Of a stretch of DNA of 64,000 nt, positions 11,422 to 24,950 are shown one piece after another (position 1 is the stretch's first letter; every line of letters starts with the position of its first letter). This DNA comes from Brienomyrus brachyistius. Lineage: Eukaryota > Chordata > Actinopteri > Osteoglossiformes > Mormyridae. The stretch covers positions 19,902,349 through 19,966,348 of the forward strand of contig NC_064551.1 in assembly GCF_023856365.1 (NCBI RefSeq), given 5' to 3'. The notes under the pieces are model-generated. The model was not told the origin of the DNA. It saw nothing but the letters and a program-made list of their open reading frames with translations, and did not search any database. The translations under genes were made by a program, and so were the position numbers.

Positions 11422-14000
11422 CTGCAGTGAAACACGGGGGAGGCGCGCAATTGAGCCAAAAGCCATGAAGGATTTCTCTAGTTCATTTGTAGTTACAGTA
11501 TTTGACTTATTTTCATTTATAGCTTTTATATTTCTTTGCTCTTTCCCCACTACTTGCTTCTGTCACCCATTTGGTCTGCACATCATGTTCTTTGTCTCTC
11601 ATGCAGCTCACTCTCACCAAGGCTGTCTGACCCCCCGGCTCCGTGAGTCTATATGAAGACCATAGATACAGGGCCTGCTTCCCTCAGTGGGGGGCAAACA
11701 GACACAGACAGACACTGAACCATCCCTGTGTGAACATCCTTCTGTCACATCTTGATTCTGTCTCAATAAACTGCTCAGTCTTAAGGAACCTGCCTTAAGG
11801 AACTCGACTCTGAAAGAACCTGAGGGTTCACTGACGGAATCTATCAACCTGCAGGTTCCAGTCACATGGTGTATTTTCAGGGAGAATTCCAAGGCCCGAA
11901 AAGGAGATTTCACAACTGTGAATCCAGATAAAGTGTCCAGATCACATAGCTGTCACTGGATTGCACACGCCGATGATCGGGTTCATCCCAGCACCATTCC
12001 GTTCGCGTCACAATATTATTCCGATGCTAATGCCATGCCTCCTTACAAACACCCAGGTGGGTGCCAGGCCTGCAGGGCTGAGCCCAGCGGGAAGTTCAGC
12101 AAAATCTCAATAAATAATGCATGTCGATCATGGCTCCAGAGGAGCCTGTGAATATGGAGGTGGGTGCAGGCCTGAGAGAAAAGCAGCCAGCTGCACGGGC
12201 GATGATATGCTATTCTTCTGCTGAGGCTATAGCCATGGCATCTTTGAATCTCTCGTCATACTGGGCACACCGCAGAATACAATCTTTAGCCAAATAGCTC
12301 TGGAGAAAGACATTTTAAGTTATCGCCTTGTATTTACGTGAAAAAATTACATTGTAGACAGACAAAAAGACCGTTTCACTGGTTGCTGTCATGCTGTCTA
12401 ACTGAATCAAAGCAAACCGCAAATTCGTCTCAGCAGCTTGTGCTTTAAGCCCTTCTTGTGATTTCACATGCCTATGGGGATGAGAATCCCATCAGCCATG
12501 ATCTCAGAAGCTTGGCAGGTGACAAACTCCATGCACAGAGAGCGTCTCCCTTCACGATGGTGACAGACTTGGTCCGAATCAGGAACTTGGTGTTAAAGCT
12601 AACCCTTCGCTTCTCTTCGTTCACGTTAGCGAGACACCTCTCAGCGAGTCGCACCTCTCCGTGTGACTGCGATTGTTGACTTGGCAGGAGGAGTTTTTCT
12701 GCATTTACAAGGTACCTACCGACATCAGTGGCAGACAGGAGGGGGCTCCCTCTATTGCCACCCCACATCAATAAATCTAGTAAACAAATTCCTCCCAGTC
12801 AACAAGTTGTCTGTACCCAGTCCCTCCCTTCCAGTCAGTAAGTTTTTAAAATCGGCAGTAACACCCACAGTCAAAAGTTTTTACCCAAAATGTTCTGCAG
12901 CCACTACTGGTAGCAGACTGTCGGTTCGTTATGTCATATTACTGCCATCTCATTAAAGCAGCATAATAATCACCCAGAGTTATGAAGCTGTGTCTCTGTT
13001 AGTCAAAATGTAACCATACGGTCCCATACTTCACATAATATTAATCTAGTTTAAATCTGACTACAAAGACCTATCACTTACAGTAAAAGCGTAGAAAAAT
13101 GAGGGGGAAAAAATCATTTTCAAAAATTATATAAAGCCTTTTGGGAAAAAGTGACAACTTTAATCAAAAACATGTCATTCCTAAAAGAAGTTCATTTATG
13201 TCCTACAGACTGAAGCGGTGTAACCTCACCTTAAAGCCTCACCTTTGGACTTTACAGGTTTCGGAGCATTTCTGCTTAAGGAGGAGAAATAAAGGTAGAT
13301 CTTGCTCACCTGGCTGAGTCGAGGGTCGAAAAGAAGGGGATGAAGAAAGAGTCCAAGACATCGTTTTACATCTGTTACGTGAAACGGCCCTGGACGCAGG
13401 TCGATGGGCGCGAAAGCAGACGAAACGATCCTATGACTCACACACGGCACATTGAATGATATCTCTCTGTCTCTCGCTCTCTCTCACTCTCTCCACTCTT
13501 ATCGCCTCTCGCCATGAGCCAGCATCCGTGCTCTATGCACGTTGTCGCAATGCTAGCGGCATCCTGAAACATTAACCACAGCCCCTGAGCTCCAAGTGGA
13601 GGGAGGGGACAAGCTACAGATGTTCTATGCTGCCGAGCCCCTCGGAGTGCGGAGCGAGGGGCTCAGTTTCCATACATCCCGCCACAAACTTAAAGGGAAT
13701 GCAACTCGGCAACGCGCCTGTCATTGCATAATAGCGGTATTTTGCAAGTCTATATTCGTGGATAAGTGGGATTCTTCATGTGACGTTAAAAAAAATTACT
13801 GCTAAACTGGATTCAGGTGTCATCTACGTATGGCACAAATGTAAAGAAACTACAAAGAAAAGCTGACCGGGAGTCAGACTTTCCTATCCATACAAATCGA
13901 CCGTGCACTTTAGGAGAAGTACTTAATGCATTCATTAAATGTGCCTGTTAATTTCCATCGTTTTCTGGTGCACAGCTCTCTGACTGCAAACTGCTCCTTC
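11422..14000. other. 5' intron/promoter region of the kinase gene (tentative)
   Basis: No supported coding exon lies upstream of 11421. CpG dinucleotides are relatively frequent at about 13200-13720, which could mark the promoter and a non-coding first exon. I cannot place a transcription start or a donor with confidence. Confidence 0.3.
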
Positions 14001-14930
14001 GGAGGCAGATCAGAGACCTTTTAACAGGACCTCCGCCTTCAAAAGCTTGCAACTACAGCCAGAATTTTTATTGCTTTGGTTAACAATTAATTTCACTAGT
14101 TAACCAACATCTAAATGAAAGATTAGACGCAGGTTACGAGTAAAAGGAACAGCTGGTATTTTCTTGCAGTAGAAAAGTAAAAGAATTTATATACTGTACT
14201 AAAAAAAAAGATTCTCCCAATACAATTTGTGATGCATGTAAATCAGAGCGCTGAACACTGGATGAAATTTTCTTAAGTAGCGAGTCAAAACTGGGAGAAA
14301 AAAATCAGTCAATGATTTAATCATGCTGCCACACATTTGGTACTGCATCTGATTTTGAATAGTTTTGGGGGGAGTGTACACGATCTGATATCAGGAAACG
14401 GAGATTAAGAAGGGAAAGCCCAACCTTCACCCTTCCCTCAGCACTGCCTTTGCTTTCTGACCTCACATAAAAACTCCAAGTGACTGCTAACTGCCCGCTG
14501 ACAGCAGTACGCTGGTAGGAGAGGGGGCAGTTGGGAGGGCAGCCAATGCGTCATATCTTCACATGCTGGAAACACTATCATTTATGCCTTCTCAAAAAAA
14601 AAAAAAAAAAAAAAATTAAAAAACAGCGTTCCCCCATCGCCGTAATAATCACGGTGCAGTATTGTGGTTAATTGAGTGGCACTGCAGACTCTTGTTGGCT
14701 TGATTCCCACTGAGGCTCCTCATAGGAACATATTCACCCGGAAACTCCAATTCCCATAAGGCCAGGTGGACTGGCATCTCTATAGCAGCCACTTTGCACG
14801 ACCATGAGTCCCATTCACAAGAATTCAGGCAGCTATCCACTAGATCAGAAGTTGCAGAGAGGAGTTCAGTGAATTTCCTTCCTGAACATTTATACACATT
14901 TATTCCACTGGGAACATGACCAGCCAGGTG

Positions 14931-14962
<32 letters not shown>

Positions 14963-15090
14963 CACACCCACAAATTCACTTAAGGGTACTAATTGCTTGT
15001 GGCTGGAAAATGAAACCCCAACACTATCTGCGAATGTCGACCATGATGGTTGAGAGCAAATTAACACAGTTTTTTTTTTTTTAGTTTTTT

Positions 15091-15096
15091 TTTATT
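15091..15096 (-). terminator. Possible polyadenylation signal of abhd3
   Basis: On the minus strand this reads AATAAA and is followed by an A-rich stretch. It would imply a 3' UTR of about 3.8 kb. The flanking homopolymer makes a chance match plausible. Confidence 0.2.
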
Positions 15097-17657
15097 AAAG
15101 TGCAAATAAATCGCTATTACATTACAAGATACTTTCAGGTGAATAAAACAAGTTCAGGTATGTTAAAATCTCCTTTTCAGTGTGATTATTGCCCATTTAC
15201 CATTATAAATGGTTACACGTTACAGATATTAATCAGTACCTTTTCACGGACTCTACAGTCAATGACAACTTTCTACTTTACAACTCTACTTTATAAAATA
15301 TTTTTTAAACGTTCTAGCTGAACGTTATGTTGGATAATGCCCGTAACATCAGTAATCCCCTTAGGTCACATTCAACATGTATATAAAAAAAACAAGTTAC
15401 AATTTTACATGTTAAAAAAGTCAATATTTTTCAAGGCCATACACATGATCTTACATAAACATAAGTTAGACATAAGATTCTACATGTACAATATTACTAT
15501 TTAATATTAGATAGTAATGTAATGTAAACCACTGGCAATCACAGACTGCATCTTTCCAGAATGTCTCGTCTATGTTGAACGCTTTCAGTTACATATAACA
15601 GCTATTTAAATCCTAAAACATTCATGCAACTCCTCTTAATAGTAACTGTCACTGCATAAAGCAATGATCAAGCACGGAAGGCATGGGGTCAAGGTTTGCC
15701 AGTATCCCTACAGCAGTTGAGGTTAAGGCCGTTTCTCAAGGGCCAAACATTGATATGGTTACTCTACCAGCCAGAGGACTGGAAACCATCACCACTGCCC
15801 ATTGAATGAATAGATTTCAGTAACACCATGTCACTTCCTCTCAATGGCAGTTATTGTTTTCAGAAGTATGGAAGTAAACTGAATATGTATGATTTAATTC
15901 AACTCATTTAGGCGATTTCTCATATCCATTCCAGCTTCAGGAGTCGGAGAAAATGCTCAGCAGCTAAGATTCACATTTTAATTATGCCGTGATAGCAAAA
16001 TAACATGAATGCATTACGTTGAAAAATGAAGACATTTTATCTGCACAGAAGTGATGTCAATAGAAATTGATGACATGGGGGGTAAAACAAAAAAAAAAAA
16101 AAACAAATGGACATTTGACATCCGTTACTTAAAACTTTCTAAATCAATGCAAAAACACATTCCATTTCCTTTCTCCCAACCTGCCAATCACCCAAAACAC
16201 TTATCGTTGACTGACAAAGCACTAAAAGAAACACTATTACAGAGCAGTCATTTCCAATGTCATCCTGCTAATTTTCTTAGATAAAAAAAACCTTTAAGGT
16301 AAGCATTACACATACTTTTTGCAGTCAATACATTCAATCAATGTTGAAGATATCAAATTCCATAACACTGCCTTTCATCAGCTCCCTGGTGGACATACAT
16401 ACAAAGTTAAATATAATTAAAATGGAATGATAAAGTTCAATCATTTCCTGCAAGCAGGGCCACAAGGCCAGCAACACTATAATGGCCACAACTTAATAGT
16501 TGCCGGACAGTGCAATAACATTCAGCTCAAAGGCATAGTGGCATCACCCAATAAACTTAAGGCAGAACATTTAAAAATGTGTTTAGGTAAATACACAGAT
16601 GGTGCACCGTTTACAAACACACACGTAGCGACACGGGTGTGAATACATGCAGAGTCCATTCGGGGGTAGCGGATTCACTCAGATAACAGAAAAAATGCGA
16701 CTGGCCAAAGCAGCAAGATATAGGTGAAGCATGAACATATCGGTTTGGTTTTCCTGGAGTGGTTACTGAAGGACAAGTCTGACAGGAAAGTTTACTTAAA
16801 GTGTTCTTATAAGACAAGTTTTGTCTAGTCTAATGTGTTACTCTTAAACTGCAGTCCCACAAGAGGGGGATTAACATAGTCAGATGCTCCCCTCTGCTAT
16901 ATTATGTAATTTAATTTGGACCACACGAGCAATCCGCCCCCCAAATTGTATTGTGTGTCCAATACTGATTCATTGCAAGATAGCATTTTCATTTTCAATA
17001 TCAGATGGGTAGGTTTAAAATGCTTTTAAATAAGGTCAGTTGAGGTCCCTTCTTAGCAGGTGCCCCAGGGCATCAGCCTGTGGAAACCCTGTGCGTTAAA
17101 GTGCCCTGAGTCCCACCCAAGGAATAATGCTACTCAAAGCCAAATACAGTTTAGGATCAGTCCCATAAGCCACAGGTGTACAGCAGACATGCACAACATC
17201 ATTTTATCGGGTTAATTTAAAGCTAGATTGTGGCGGAACTAGGTGTTTTTCCAGCAATATATTAGCAGCATATAGTCTAGGTAACAATCAACAGGTAGTA
17301 AGATACTGATGTGAAGACGGTCATCAATATTCTCAATGAATTGATAAAAACACACATCTGTTGATTTATCAAAGCAGATTTACATCAAAGCACTCGAAGG
17401 ACAAGGGGAAAAGAGGAATGGAAATATAAATCATTCCCAATGTGTGTGTATTTTATAATCAAAGTCAGACAAAAAGGGGAGAGTCAAGGTACAGTATTGT
17501 TCTGCCAACAATGTACCCCCCAATGGCACAAACTCAGACCTTTCGAGGTACCAAAATGGACTCACAGCTGGGGTACAGCGGGGAGAACCTTGCGGGTACA
17601 GCCTCAGTGACAAGTCATTGTACCCTTAAAAGGTACAAATTGATTTTCCTGACAGGG

Positions 17658-18085
17658 TACAGTACTGTGCAAAACTCTTAGGCAGTCAAAGGAAATGTTT
17701 AAAACTTTATCTGGCCAGTGAATATTTGCTCAGAAGCAGTAATTTAAAAATGAGAACAAAAGCAAATTAAGAACACAAAAATTAGCAGAAATTTCTTCTT
17801 TTCTGCAAAAATTTACTGATATCCTGTTGGATGGCTAGATGAACATCGCTTCAGCTCCCAAATCTCCCCTCAGAGCACCATAGCCATTCCATATTAGTTA
17901 AATGACTCAATGAGGTATTAATTAGTCAAACATGGTGTACTGGGTGGTTGCTACTCACACAGGGGATACTCCGGGAGGTTTTGAAATGGCAAAGCTGACA
18001 CTATCACAGCGATAAACATTTCACACCAGATTTAAGACTCATTTAAACATTTTCTTTGACTGTCTATGACTACAGCACAGTATTC
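17658..18085. mobile_element. Mariner/Tc1-like non-autonomous element
   Basis: The left end TACAGTACTGTGCAAAACTC is mirrored near 18083 by a sequence whose complement contains ACTGTGCTGTAGTCATAGAC. Both ends continue into a shared AGTCAAAG stretch. The exact right boundary is uncertain and no transposase is readable. Confidence 0.55.
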
Positions 18086-18902
18086 TGTGTGTGCGCGCAT
18101 GTATGTGCGAATAGGCATATAGAAAGTATATAGAAAGTGCTCCCTTGATCACAGTAAGTTTCTTCATTTTTTTTAATCTATCGACAAAGAAACTCATTTT
18201 AATGACCTCATTCTATGAGATGTATCGGTTAACACATCAGAACAGATACATTAAACCTAAGCTTCCCACTAAGCAGAAAAACCAGGAGTGATTTCAAGCA
18301 ATGACCTCAGCCTGACTGAAGTTAGCTGGAACTAAAGCTGGAGTTGAACACCACCAAAAGTTATGGTAGATGATGCTATGACTGTCTGGCCATCCTTAGG
18401 TTTTTTTAAGTGATTCATTGCACATCTACTAGTGCTAATTTGAGGATGACACTGATTATGGGTCAGCAGTTGTGATGGTTTGAGATGCAGCAGAAGAGGG
18501 ATGAGGTAGTTTTTTCCAGAGAAATACTAACCACATAGGATAATGCTTGATTTGTTATGGACCTATTCTGTGTGATGCCTGAATGGATTTTTCCAAAAGT
18601 GATAGTTTAGATATGTACGAAATGCTGGCTTCCTGCAGCTGGAAACGTAAAAAATTCAGACTTCCGTGTTACAGCCCGGGTGTATAAAAAACCACGATAT
18701 TTGCCACATAAGGCTGCCGTGTGACAATTCTGAAAAGTCACGTTCGGCTCCACGGTACAAAGGCGTTAGTCTGTTGTTTTAACTAGCTGGAAACAAGAGT
18801 CTGAGGTATAGATTAGCAGTCAGTGAGAGATGAGGTGACTTGTTTACGGCGGAAGTGAAATGGAGGTTATATGGGTAGGACTGCTGCTTACGCAAGAGGC
18901 TG

Positions 18903-21900
18903 TCAGTTAGATAGGTCGTCTCTAATGTCACAGGCTTGCTTGAGATCCTCTGGGTGTTCGAATACCGCCTGAATAAACTGACCAAAGAGGCGGTCCATGT
19001 AGCCTTCTCCTCGAGGGAAGAGCCCCTCCAGGAAGCCAATGTGACCCCCGTGAGTGGTTACCAACAGGGCAACGTTGGGCAAGCGCCGAGCCAAGGCCAG
19101 AGGGAGAGCTGTAGAAGCACATTGCAGTTAGATGTCAGGCAAACTGTGCGAAAACATGACTATGGAACATTAACATAATTACTGGCTTTTCATAAGTCAC
19201 ACATTCCCTTAAGCACTAGAGCAAGGGTCCTCCCAGGCCTCGAACCAGCAACTGGCAGAAAACAAGGATGCGTTTGCTCGGTGGTACTTCACCATGTTTT
19301 GGAGAGAAGGGGTCATCGGCGGCATTAAGGCACAGCACAGGAACAGCGGTCTGGGGCAGCTTGTACCCAGGACTAACGTCCCTGTAGTAATCCAGGCACG
19401 ACTTGTAGCCAAAAATCACTGATGTGTAGCGTTCATCAAATTCCCGGATGGTACGGGCCTGGGAAGCAGGGGGCGAAGAGAAACAGAAACAGGGAGATAG
19501 TGCTTCCTGAGAACCTGCTGAACCCCGGCATTTAGGACACCACCCCCTGGTGGCGAAACAGGCACAAGAACCGAGAGTGGAATTCTAAGGCCTACCTTCA
19601 TTACATAGTCCACATCCACCACAGACTGAAGAATCTTCTGGTGCCTGAAAAGACGTCACACTTTAGAGGAGCTGCTTTTACCAGCACAGCTAATGTGTCA
19701 TGCGTGTGCCCCCAAACAAGGGCATTGGGGGGTGTTGTGCTGAATAGGCTGACCTCTTGATGGTCCTACACAGGTTCCCAGCCAGATGGCGGTTGAACAG
19801 GAGCCTGTTGATCGGCTGCTCCAGGGAGGCGCAGGACTCCAATGTGTCCCAACTGACCGACATGGTGATGCCGGCCAGGAGGTCTGCCTCGCTCCCCTTG
19901 CGGGCCATGTAGTTCAACAGCAGAATCCTGGAATACCAGAGAGGGCTTTGGCAAAGCATGCTCCACTCCGACATATCTGACCATGCATTATCCCCTGCTG
20001 TGTCAGTATACTCTAACATGTTTTAAATCATTACTGACATTGAGGGCAATATAAAATAAAATCAATACCAATTTGATTACCAGTTCAAACTTTTTGTTAG
20101 GATTACAGTTTTGATAGTTGAGGTTTTTAAAATAAAAATGACTGGCAAAAGTAGTATGTTGGATGGGGCTCCTCCCCCTTTGTCAAGGTGTATTTGAAGA
20201 TGTGCACATGTGCGCTCACCCCCCCAGGGAAACTCCCATCCCGAGCAGCGGTGCCTGGGGGATGAGTTTCTTCACGTGGCAGATGACATGTTCCAAATCT
20301 GACGTGTCCGCTGCAGAGAAGGTAACGGGAGTCTAGGACCAGGGAGGGGAGACACACGGGGGTTACAGCGGGACACACATAACCTTCACAGGATAGAAGG
20401 CTAATTGGATAAAAAGTGTCAACCAAAGTGGTTTAGAAGTTTTACCCATCTGCACAATTGTTCTGTAGCAGGGCCTCTCTTCAAAAATAAACAGCGACAT
20501 TTTACAAATATTTAGCAGACAATTTAATCAAATGCAATATACATTTTTGAGAAGAGAGTGCCAGCCAGTCCCTGGAACAACTGGGGGTTAATGGTTTTGC
20601 TCAAGAGGATATTAGTGACATCACTCCGCAGACTATGGGATTTGAACCAGCAACGTTCTGATCACACACACACACACTGCATCCTAACCCACTAAACCAC
20701 ACACTGCCCGCCTAACTACTACATCAGGCCAACAGTTACCCCTGCACAGTCCTGCATTACAAAAACCACTAATAGATCCTGGTGAATTGTGGATTAAGTT
20801 AAGGCCAACGCAGCTAAGCTATGGTGACTTACTGACGTTCAAACAACATTTCTAGGTGCCAATGCTGACCCACTACTCACCAATAACTCCTCCCCTCCGA
20901 AACCCCTGTTATTAAAGACAACAGATCTAAAAGGAAAAAAAAAAGGGGGGAGAAAGAGGCACAGGGACAGTAAAGACAAGCCGTTAGCCACTGAGGACCC
21001 AAATGCCCATCCTGAGGAGAGCCCGAAGCAGGCAAGCAAGACCCCATCAGAGAGGCGGCAAGAAGTCGAGGATTTGCTTCTCACCTGTAGCCACGGCGTG
21101 TCGCCTGGCATACGGCATGCAAGACGTAGGTCTGCTTACTGTTCCCAGTCAGTCCCGGCAAAATCAGCACCGTGGGTCGAGTGGAACGATCTGGGTATGT
21201 GCTACCACTGTCATTGTCCACCCAGTCCAGGGATATCTGACCTCCATCGTCTGTTCGAATCAGCTCACTAGGAACAGGGGCAAATATTGAGTTCAGCACC
21301 TAAAAGTGTCATAGACAATGAGCCTGTGCCATTTTCGCTTTTTGGAAACTCATCTTCTCCCCTTACATACCGTTATTCTTCCTTGATCAATATTTTCAAC
21401 AAGTTATGCCAGGGTCTGTTATTACAGATCTCATTATATTGCATAAACACCTAGAGACTCAAGTAAACTACCGTCTTTAAAGTGTAGATATGCTGCGTGC
21501 AAGTGTGTGTCCTGTGAGGTGTCCAGGGGGTACCCTTCTCGGTGGCCTGTCATTCCTGGGATAGAATCCAGGCTCACCAACACCCCAAGTCAGATAATCA
21601 GTTAAAGATGACAGATGAATCGGCATAGATTAAAGTAGCTTCTACACTGGCCCATTACACTACAGGAGGCCGTACTTACTTTCGGTAGGATACTGATGGG
21701 CTCGACTTGATAAGCACGCGAACCAGGGTTTGCAGCCGCCCCCCCCAGCACCAGGGTGTGGGACAGAACCTCTCGGTCACCACAGGGCAGTAACGCTCCA
21801 GGAAGACACGGAAACCACCGGCACACACCAAGAGGGGCATCTGCAGGGAGAGATGGGGCCGTGGGCAGGGTGCGAAGAGAAAGACAAGGGTTAAGCTCCC

Positions 21901-22601
21901 CTCATCTAACCATTCTGCACAGCACCAGACACACCATCAACAGCAGTTTAGGCTGAGGACCCACATGCACAACAGCTGAAGAACCAAAGTTCAGATAACT
22001 GGCAGAGACAAGAAAACCAAATACAGACAGTTGCCTGGATAGTTTAACCTTCTGGTTTTAAAGGCATTTTTTCAAACAACAGACTACGGAATTGCATTAA
22101 AAACCAGATCCTGTAGACATATCTGACACCTGATTTAATTTCTCAAAATAATTCACATGCTTAAATGGCAGCAAAACGATCTCTGTTCCAACTAAACAAT
22201 ATTACCATGAGAACTGCAAATGGCTCTGCAAATTAGAACTAAAAGTGATTCACAGTTGGGCTCTTAAGCAAGGCCCATATCCCCCAGCTGCTCCAGGGAG
22301 TGCCTAAAACTGCTGATGTATATTGCACTGGATATAAACTGAATTCAATAAAACACATTATGTTTTTTTTTTTTTTTTTTAAGTTGACTAGGCACAATGT
22401 GAGTAGAGTACATAAGCCTCGATCCATTTGGATATAACAGCAAGGGCAAGCAGCTACTTAAATCACCTAAAAAGGACTAACCTGGCCCTCACAGCGCCAA
22501 AGGTAATAAACTGCGGCAGTGATTGCGCCGACCACCACAGTACAGGGTCTGGAGAGGTAGTCCAGGCAGGCTCTCCACACCTCATTATGGAGGAGCAGCA
22601 T
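18903..22601 (-). CDS. abhd3: Abhydrolase domain-containing 3 (phospholipase ABHD3)
   Basis: Membrane-anchored alpha/beta hydrolase. Known ABHD3 cleaves medium-chain and oxidised phosphatidylcholines. Exons on the minus strand: 22482-22601, 21680-21840, 21085-21267, 20881-20926, 20220-20332, 19754-19927, 19596-19644, 19293-19458, 18903-19108. All phases close and give 405 residues, close to the roughly 409 of mammalian ABHD3. Visible features: a hydrophobic N-terminal anchor in exon 1 (about residues 20-33); the block GGQISLDW in exon 3; nucleophile Ser205 in GVSLGG; acid Asp330 or Asp331 in [10 protein letters not shown]; His360 in GGHIGF. Exon 3 favours ABHD3 over ABHD1. The Met at 22601 is the only ATG before the anchor in that exon. 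The start is probable, but a short upstream exon cannot be excluded. Confidence 0.95.
20548..20712 (-). repeat. SINE family B copy in abhd3 intron
   Basis: Diagnostic blocks GCCAGTCCCTGGAACAACTG, GGATTTGAACCAGCAACGTT and CTAACCCACTAAACCACACA read in order as the complement of a tRNA-like SINE head and body. A short (AC)n expansion sits at about 20665-20677. Confidence 0.6.
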
Positions 22602-23279
22602 GACTTCCACGGGTGAGAAGAAGCAAACGGTATCTGATAACACTGACTTGGACGACAAAGACGCCTCCCGGACAAGGGGCAGGACCTACTGTCTGTGTGC
22701 GCTAACTTCCATTCATTCGTGGTTTACTCCATGCGAAAACTAAGAGCTAATACTGTAACACTGTTGCATCCCTGGCCTAAAAACATCAGAAACGAATCTG
22801 GAATACAGGTATCACTTAAAGACTTTGCAGAGACCTAAACAGAAGTTACAAGAGAAGTTTCGCGAACAGCCGGTTCTCTTTTCTTGGATGGTTAAACTGT
22901 TTTTGCTGGTACTGATTAACTTATAAAGATACTTTATCCACTTAATACATTACAAATAAACGTTATAAACCATAAACGGACATTAAAACTAGCTCAGCTG
23001 CCTGAGAGTAAAAAAAAAATACACACGTGAAAGAGAGAAAAAAAGTCAATCAGGTCACCGCTACCGGTCAAGTTCAACGGCTAGGGCCCAAAATGCCGTA
23101 CGTGTTCCCAGCATCGCTAAAGAAAACGCATCTAGCTGGGCTGTTTAAGATGCACTTCGCGTCCTCAATCCAGTTAATTATATTAATAAAATCCGCGATG
23201 AGATTCGACGCGCAAATTAAACATGCCCAACCCTCATCAGTAGAACTTGCAGCAGGCTGAAGACTCCATTCCGGCTTAA

Positions 23280-23345
23280 TGGCGTCGCCGGTGAAAATTC
23301 GCTTTCCTGTTGTGATGACGTGACACAGACACAGCCAATCACAAT
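23280..23345 (-). promoter_or_regulatory. Possible abhd3 promoter elements
   Basis: A CRE-like TGACGTGA at 23316-23323 and a CCAAT box within AGCCAATCAC at about 23331-23340 lie roughly 700 bp upstream of the abhd3 start codon, in a locally CpG-rich stretch. This is motif evidence only. Confidence 0.3.
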
Positions 23346-23524
23346 CCGTAAGGCGTTTTCTTAAGATTAGCAAAACTCGCTGTCATTCGCTGTCCACCAC
23401 CAATGTTTTAAAGCGCACCTCCCAATGCCTAGTTTATCGGCTCAAACCGAGATTGTGTGACCGAGTACCTTCTCACCACTTTGGGTTTCGGAAATGAGAT
23501 GTCTTCAATTATACATGTTGGAAT

Positions 23525-23770
23525 GAAGAAAAACACACATACAAGCACACGCGCACACAGAGGTTTGTAATTATATCTCTGTGGGGACTTTTAATTCATT
23601 ATTATGGGGAGAACTCCCAATCCCAAAATGACGACCTTAACCCCTACCCAGCCCTAACCTTACCCATAAGTAACCAAACAAAATACGAGACTTTTGGCAT
23701 TTTTACGTTTTTGATTGAATTCACAGGTCTTTGTGGGGACTTGAAGAATGGTCTCCACAACGTCAAAATT
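23525..23770. repeat. Dispersed repeat with TGTGGGGACTT ends
   Basis: Contains CTCTGTGGGGACTT near 23577 and TCTTTGTGGGGACTTGAAG near 23731, with a conserved core (CCCCTACCCAGCCCTAACC). A related fragment is present near 7030-7060. It is a common fish repeat whose class I cannot assign. No gene is visible between 22602 and 24824. Confidence 0.45.
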
Positions 23771-23816
23771 TGACTGAACTAAAGCGTAAGAGTTTCAGCA
23801 ATACAATAGTATATAA

Positions 23817-24130
23817 CAGGGGTCACTAACATGGTGCCCGCGGGCACCAGGATGCCCCCAAGGACCACGAGTCGCCCGTAGACCTGTTCTAAAAATAGCA
23901 CAACTCACCACTGACCAGCGTCTAAATTTTTATTTTATCCTGTTGCTATTCTTCCTTAATCACATTTGCATTTATATGGTAGGCCTATAATTAATTATTA
24001 TTAATAATATACAACTAAAGGTAAACTGAGCAAATTTGTTATTTAAGAAGAGTGTATCAAACTGGTAGTCCTTCGTATGGTTCAGTATCCGTGAAATAAC
24101 TCTCAGTTTCAAAAAGGTTGGTGACCCCTG
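23817..24130. mobile_element. hAT-type MITE with perfect 8-bp target duplication
   Basis: Inverted ends CAGGGGTCACTAAC and GTTGGTGACCCCTG bound a 314 bp AT-rich non-coding body. The 8 bp GTATATAA flank it exactly on both sides (23809-23816 and 24131-24138), which is the hAT signature. Confidence 0.92.
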
Positions 24131-24209
24131 GTATATAAAGTTTGAATGTTTTTTCAACAAGATAGATAAAAGATTTATTAAGTTTTTAATTCAAGATTAA
24201 ATATGATAT

Positions 24210-24420
24210 TTTAATATCAGAATCAGTATCTTTTTATTCACCGAGTACAGAGAAATACAAGGAATTTCTTTTGGTACGGGTGGTATCATGACAAAAACAA
24301 AACACACATACAAATAAACATCTAAAAGTAAAGATTTTTTTTTTACAGGAGATACTGAATAAAGCATGTGGACAATATAAATAAAGAAATAAATAGATAA
24401 TGGATGCATGTAATGTGCGA
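24210..24420 (-). repeat. LINE 3' end fragment
   Basis: The CAGAATCAGTATCTTTTTAT-type block followed by AAATACAAGGAATTTCTTTT resembles the 3' UTR ends of fish LINE families. A related end (TGGCCAAATAAAGCTGATTC) appears inside the palindrome near 28175-28200 and its mirror. Confidence 0.45.
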
Positions 24421-24859
24421 AAGAGCTTAGGCACAGTGCAGATTAGTTCAATTAGTTAAACGGTAATATGATAAAATGTGATAATATAATATTTCTTCTT
24501 TTCAGTTGATCTTACTTTCTGTTATTTAAACGCTGTCTTACATTCTGATACTTAGCTATTACCAAATCGGTTAATTCAGCCAATTCTAAAATTAACAAAA
24601 CATTTGCTACAGGTTTTGAAGCTCAGAAGGAGCCCATCCTTGAAGCCACCTACATATTTTGCGAATGTTGATTTTAAAAGAACATGTAATTCCTCTTCCA
24701 CCATTATTCCCGAGGCAACAATAAGAAATACAAATAAAAAACGCAAATGCTGATCAACTGAAAAAGTTAAAATAATTACGTTACGAAAAATGCGTTACGT
24801 TCATTCCCAACCACGTGTGAAGCGTATGGCGTTAAATTAGTGCCAAAAATCGTGCGCAT

Positions 24860-24950
24860 AAAAACCACGCGCGCATGCGCTCGCGAACAGAAAATCCATG
24901 CTCTCTACGCTCTCGCGATTGCGCAGCACTCGCTCGCTCGAATTTCCCAT
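24860..24950. promoter_or_regulatory. CpG-rich tip of left arm (mirror at about 39281-39371)
   Basis: Dense CG dinucleotides (GCGCGCATGCGCTCGCGAAC and nearby) stand out against AT-rich surroundings. The inward ORF starts about 560 bp downstream, so the tip could be a promoter. This is inference from position and composition. Confidence 0.3.

Larger units (their letters stand above)
14001..18902. other. Gene-free stretch between the kinase and abhd3
   Basis: No coding exon is recognised. It holds homopolymer runs (A tract about 14594-14615, T tracts about 14930-14953 and 15070-15092), SINE family B fragments (about 14660-14890 and 15705-15800) and a mariner-like element at its right part. The AT-rich, repeat-poor stretch from about 15100 to 17640 could be a long 3' untranslated region of abhd3. 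Confidence 0.4.
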
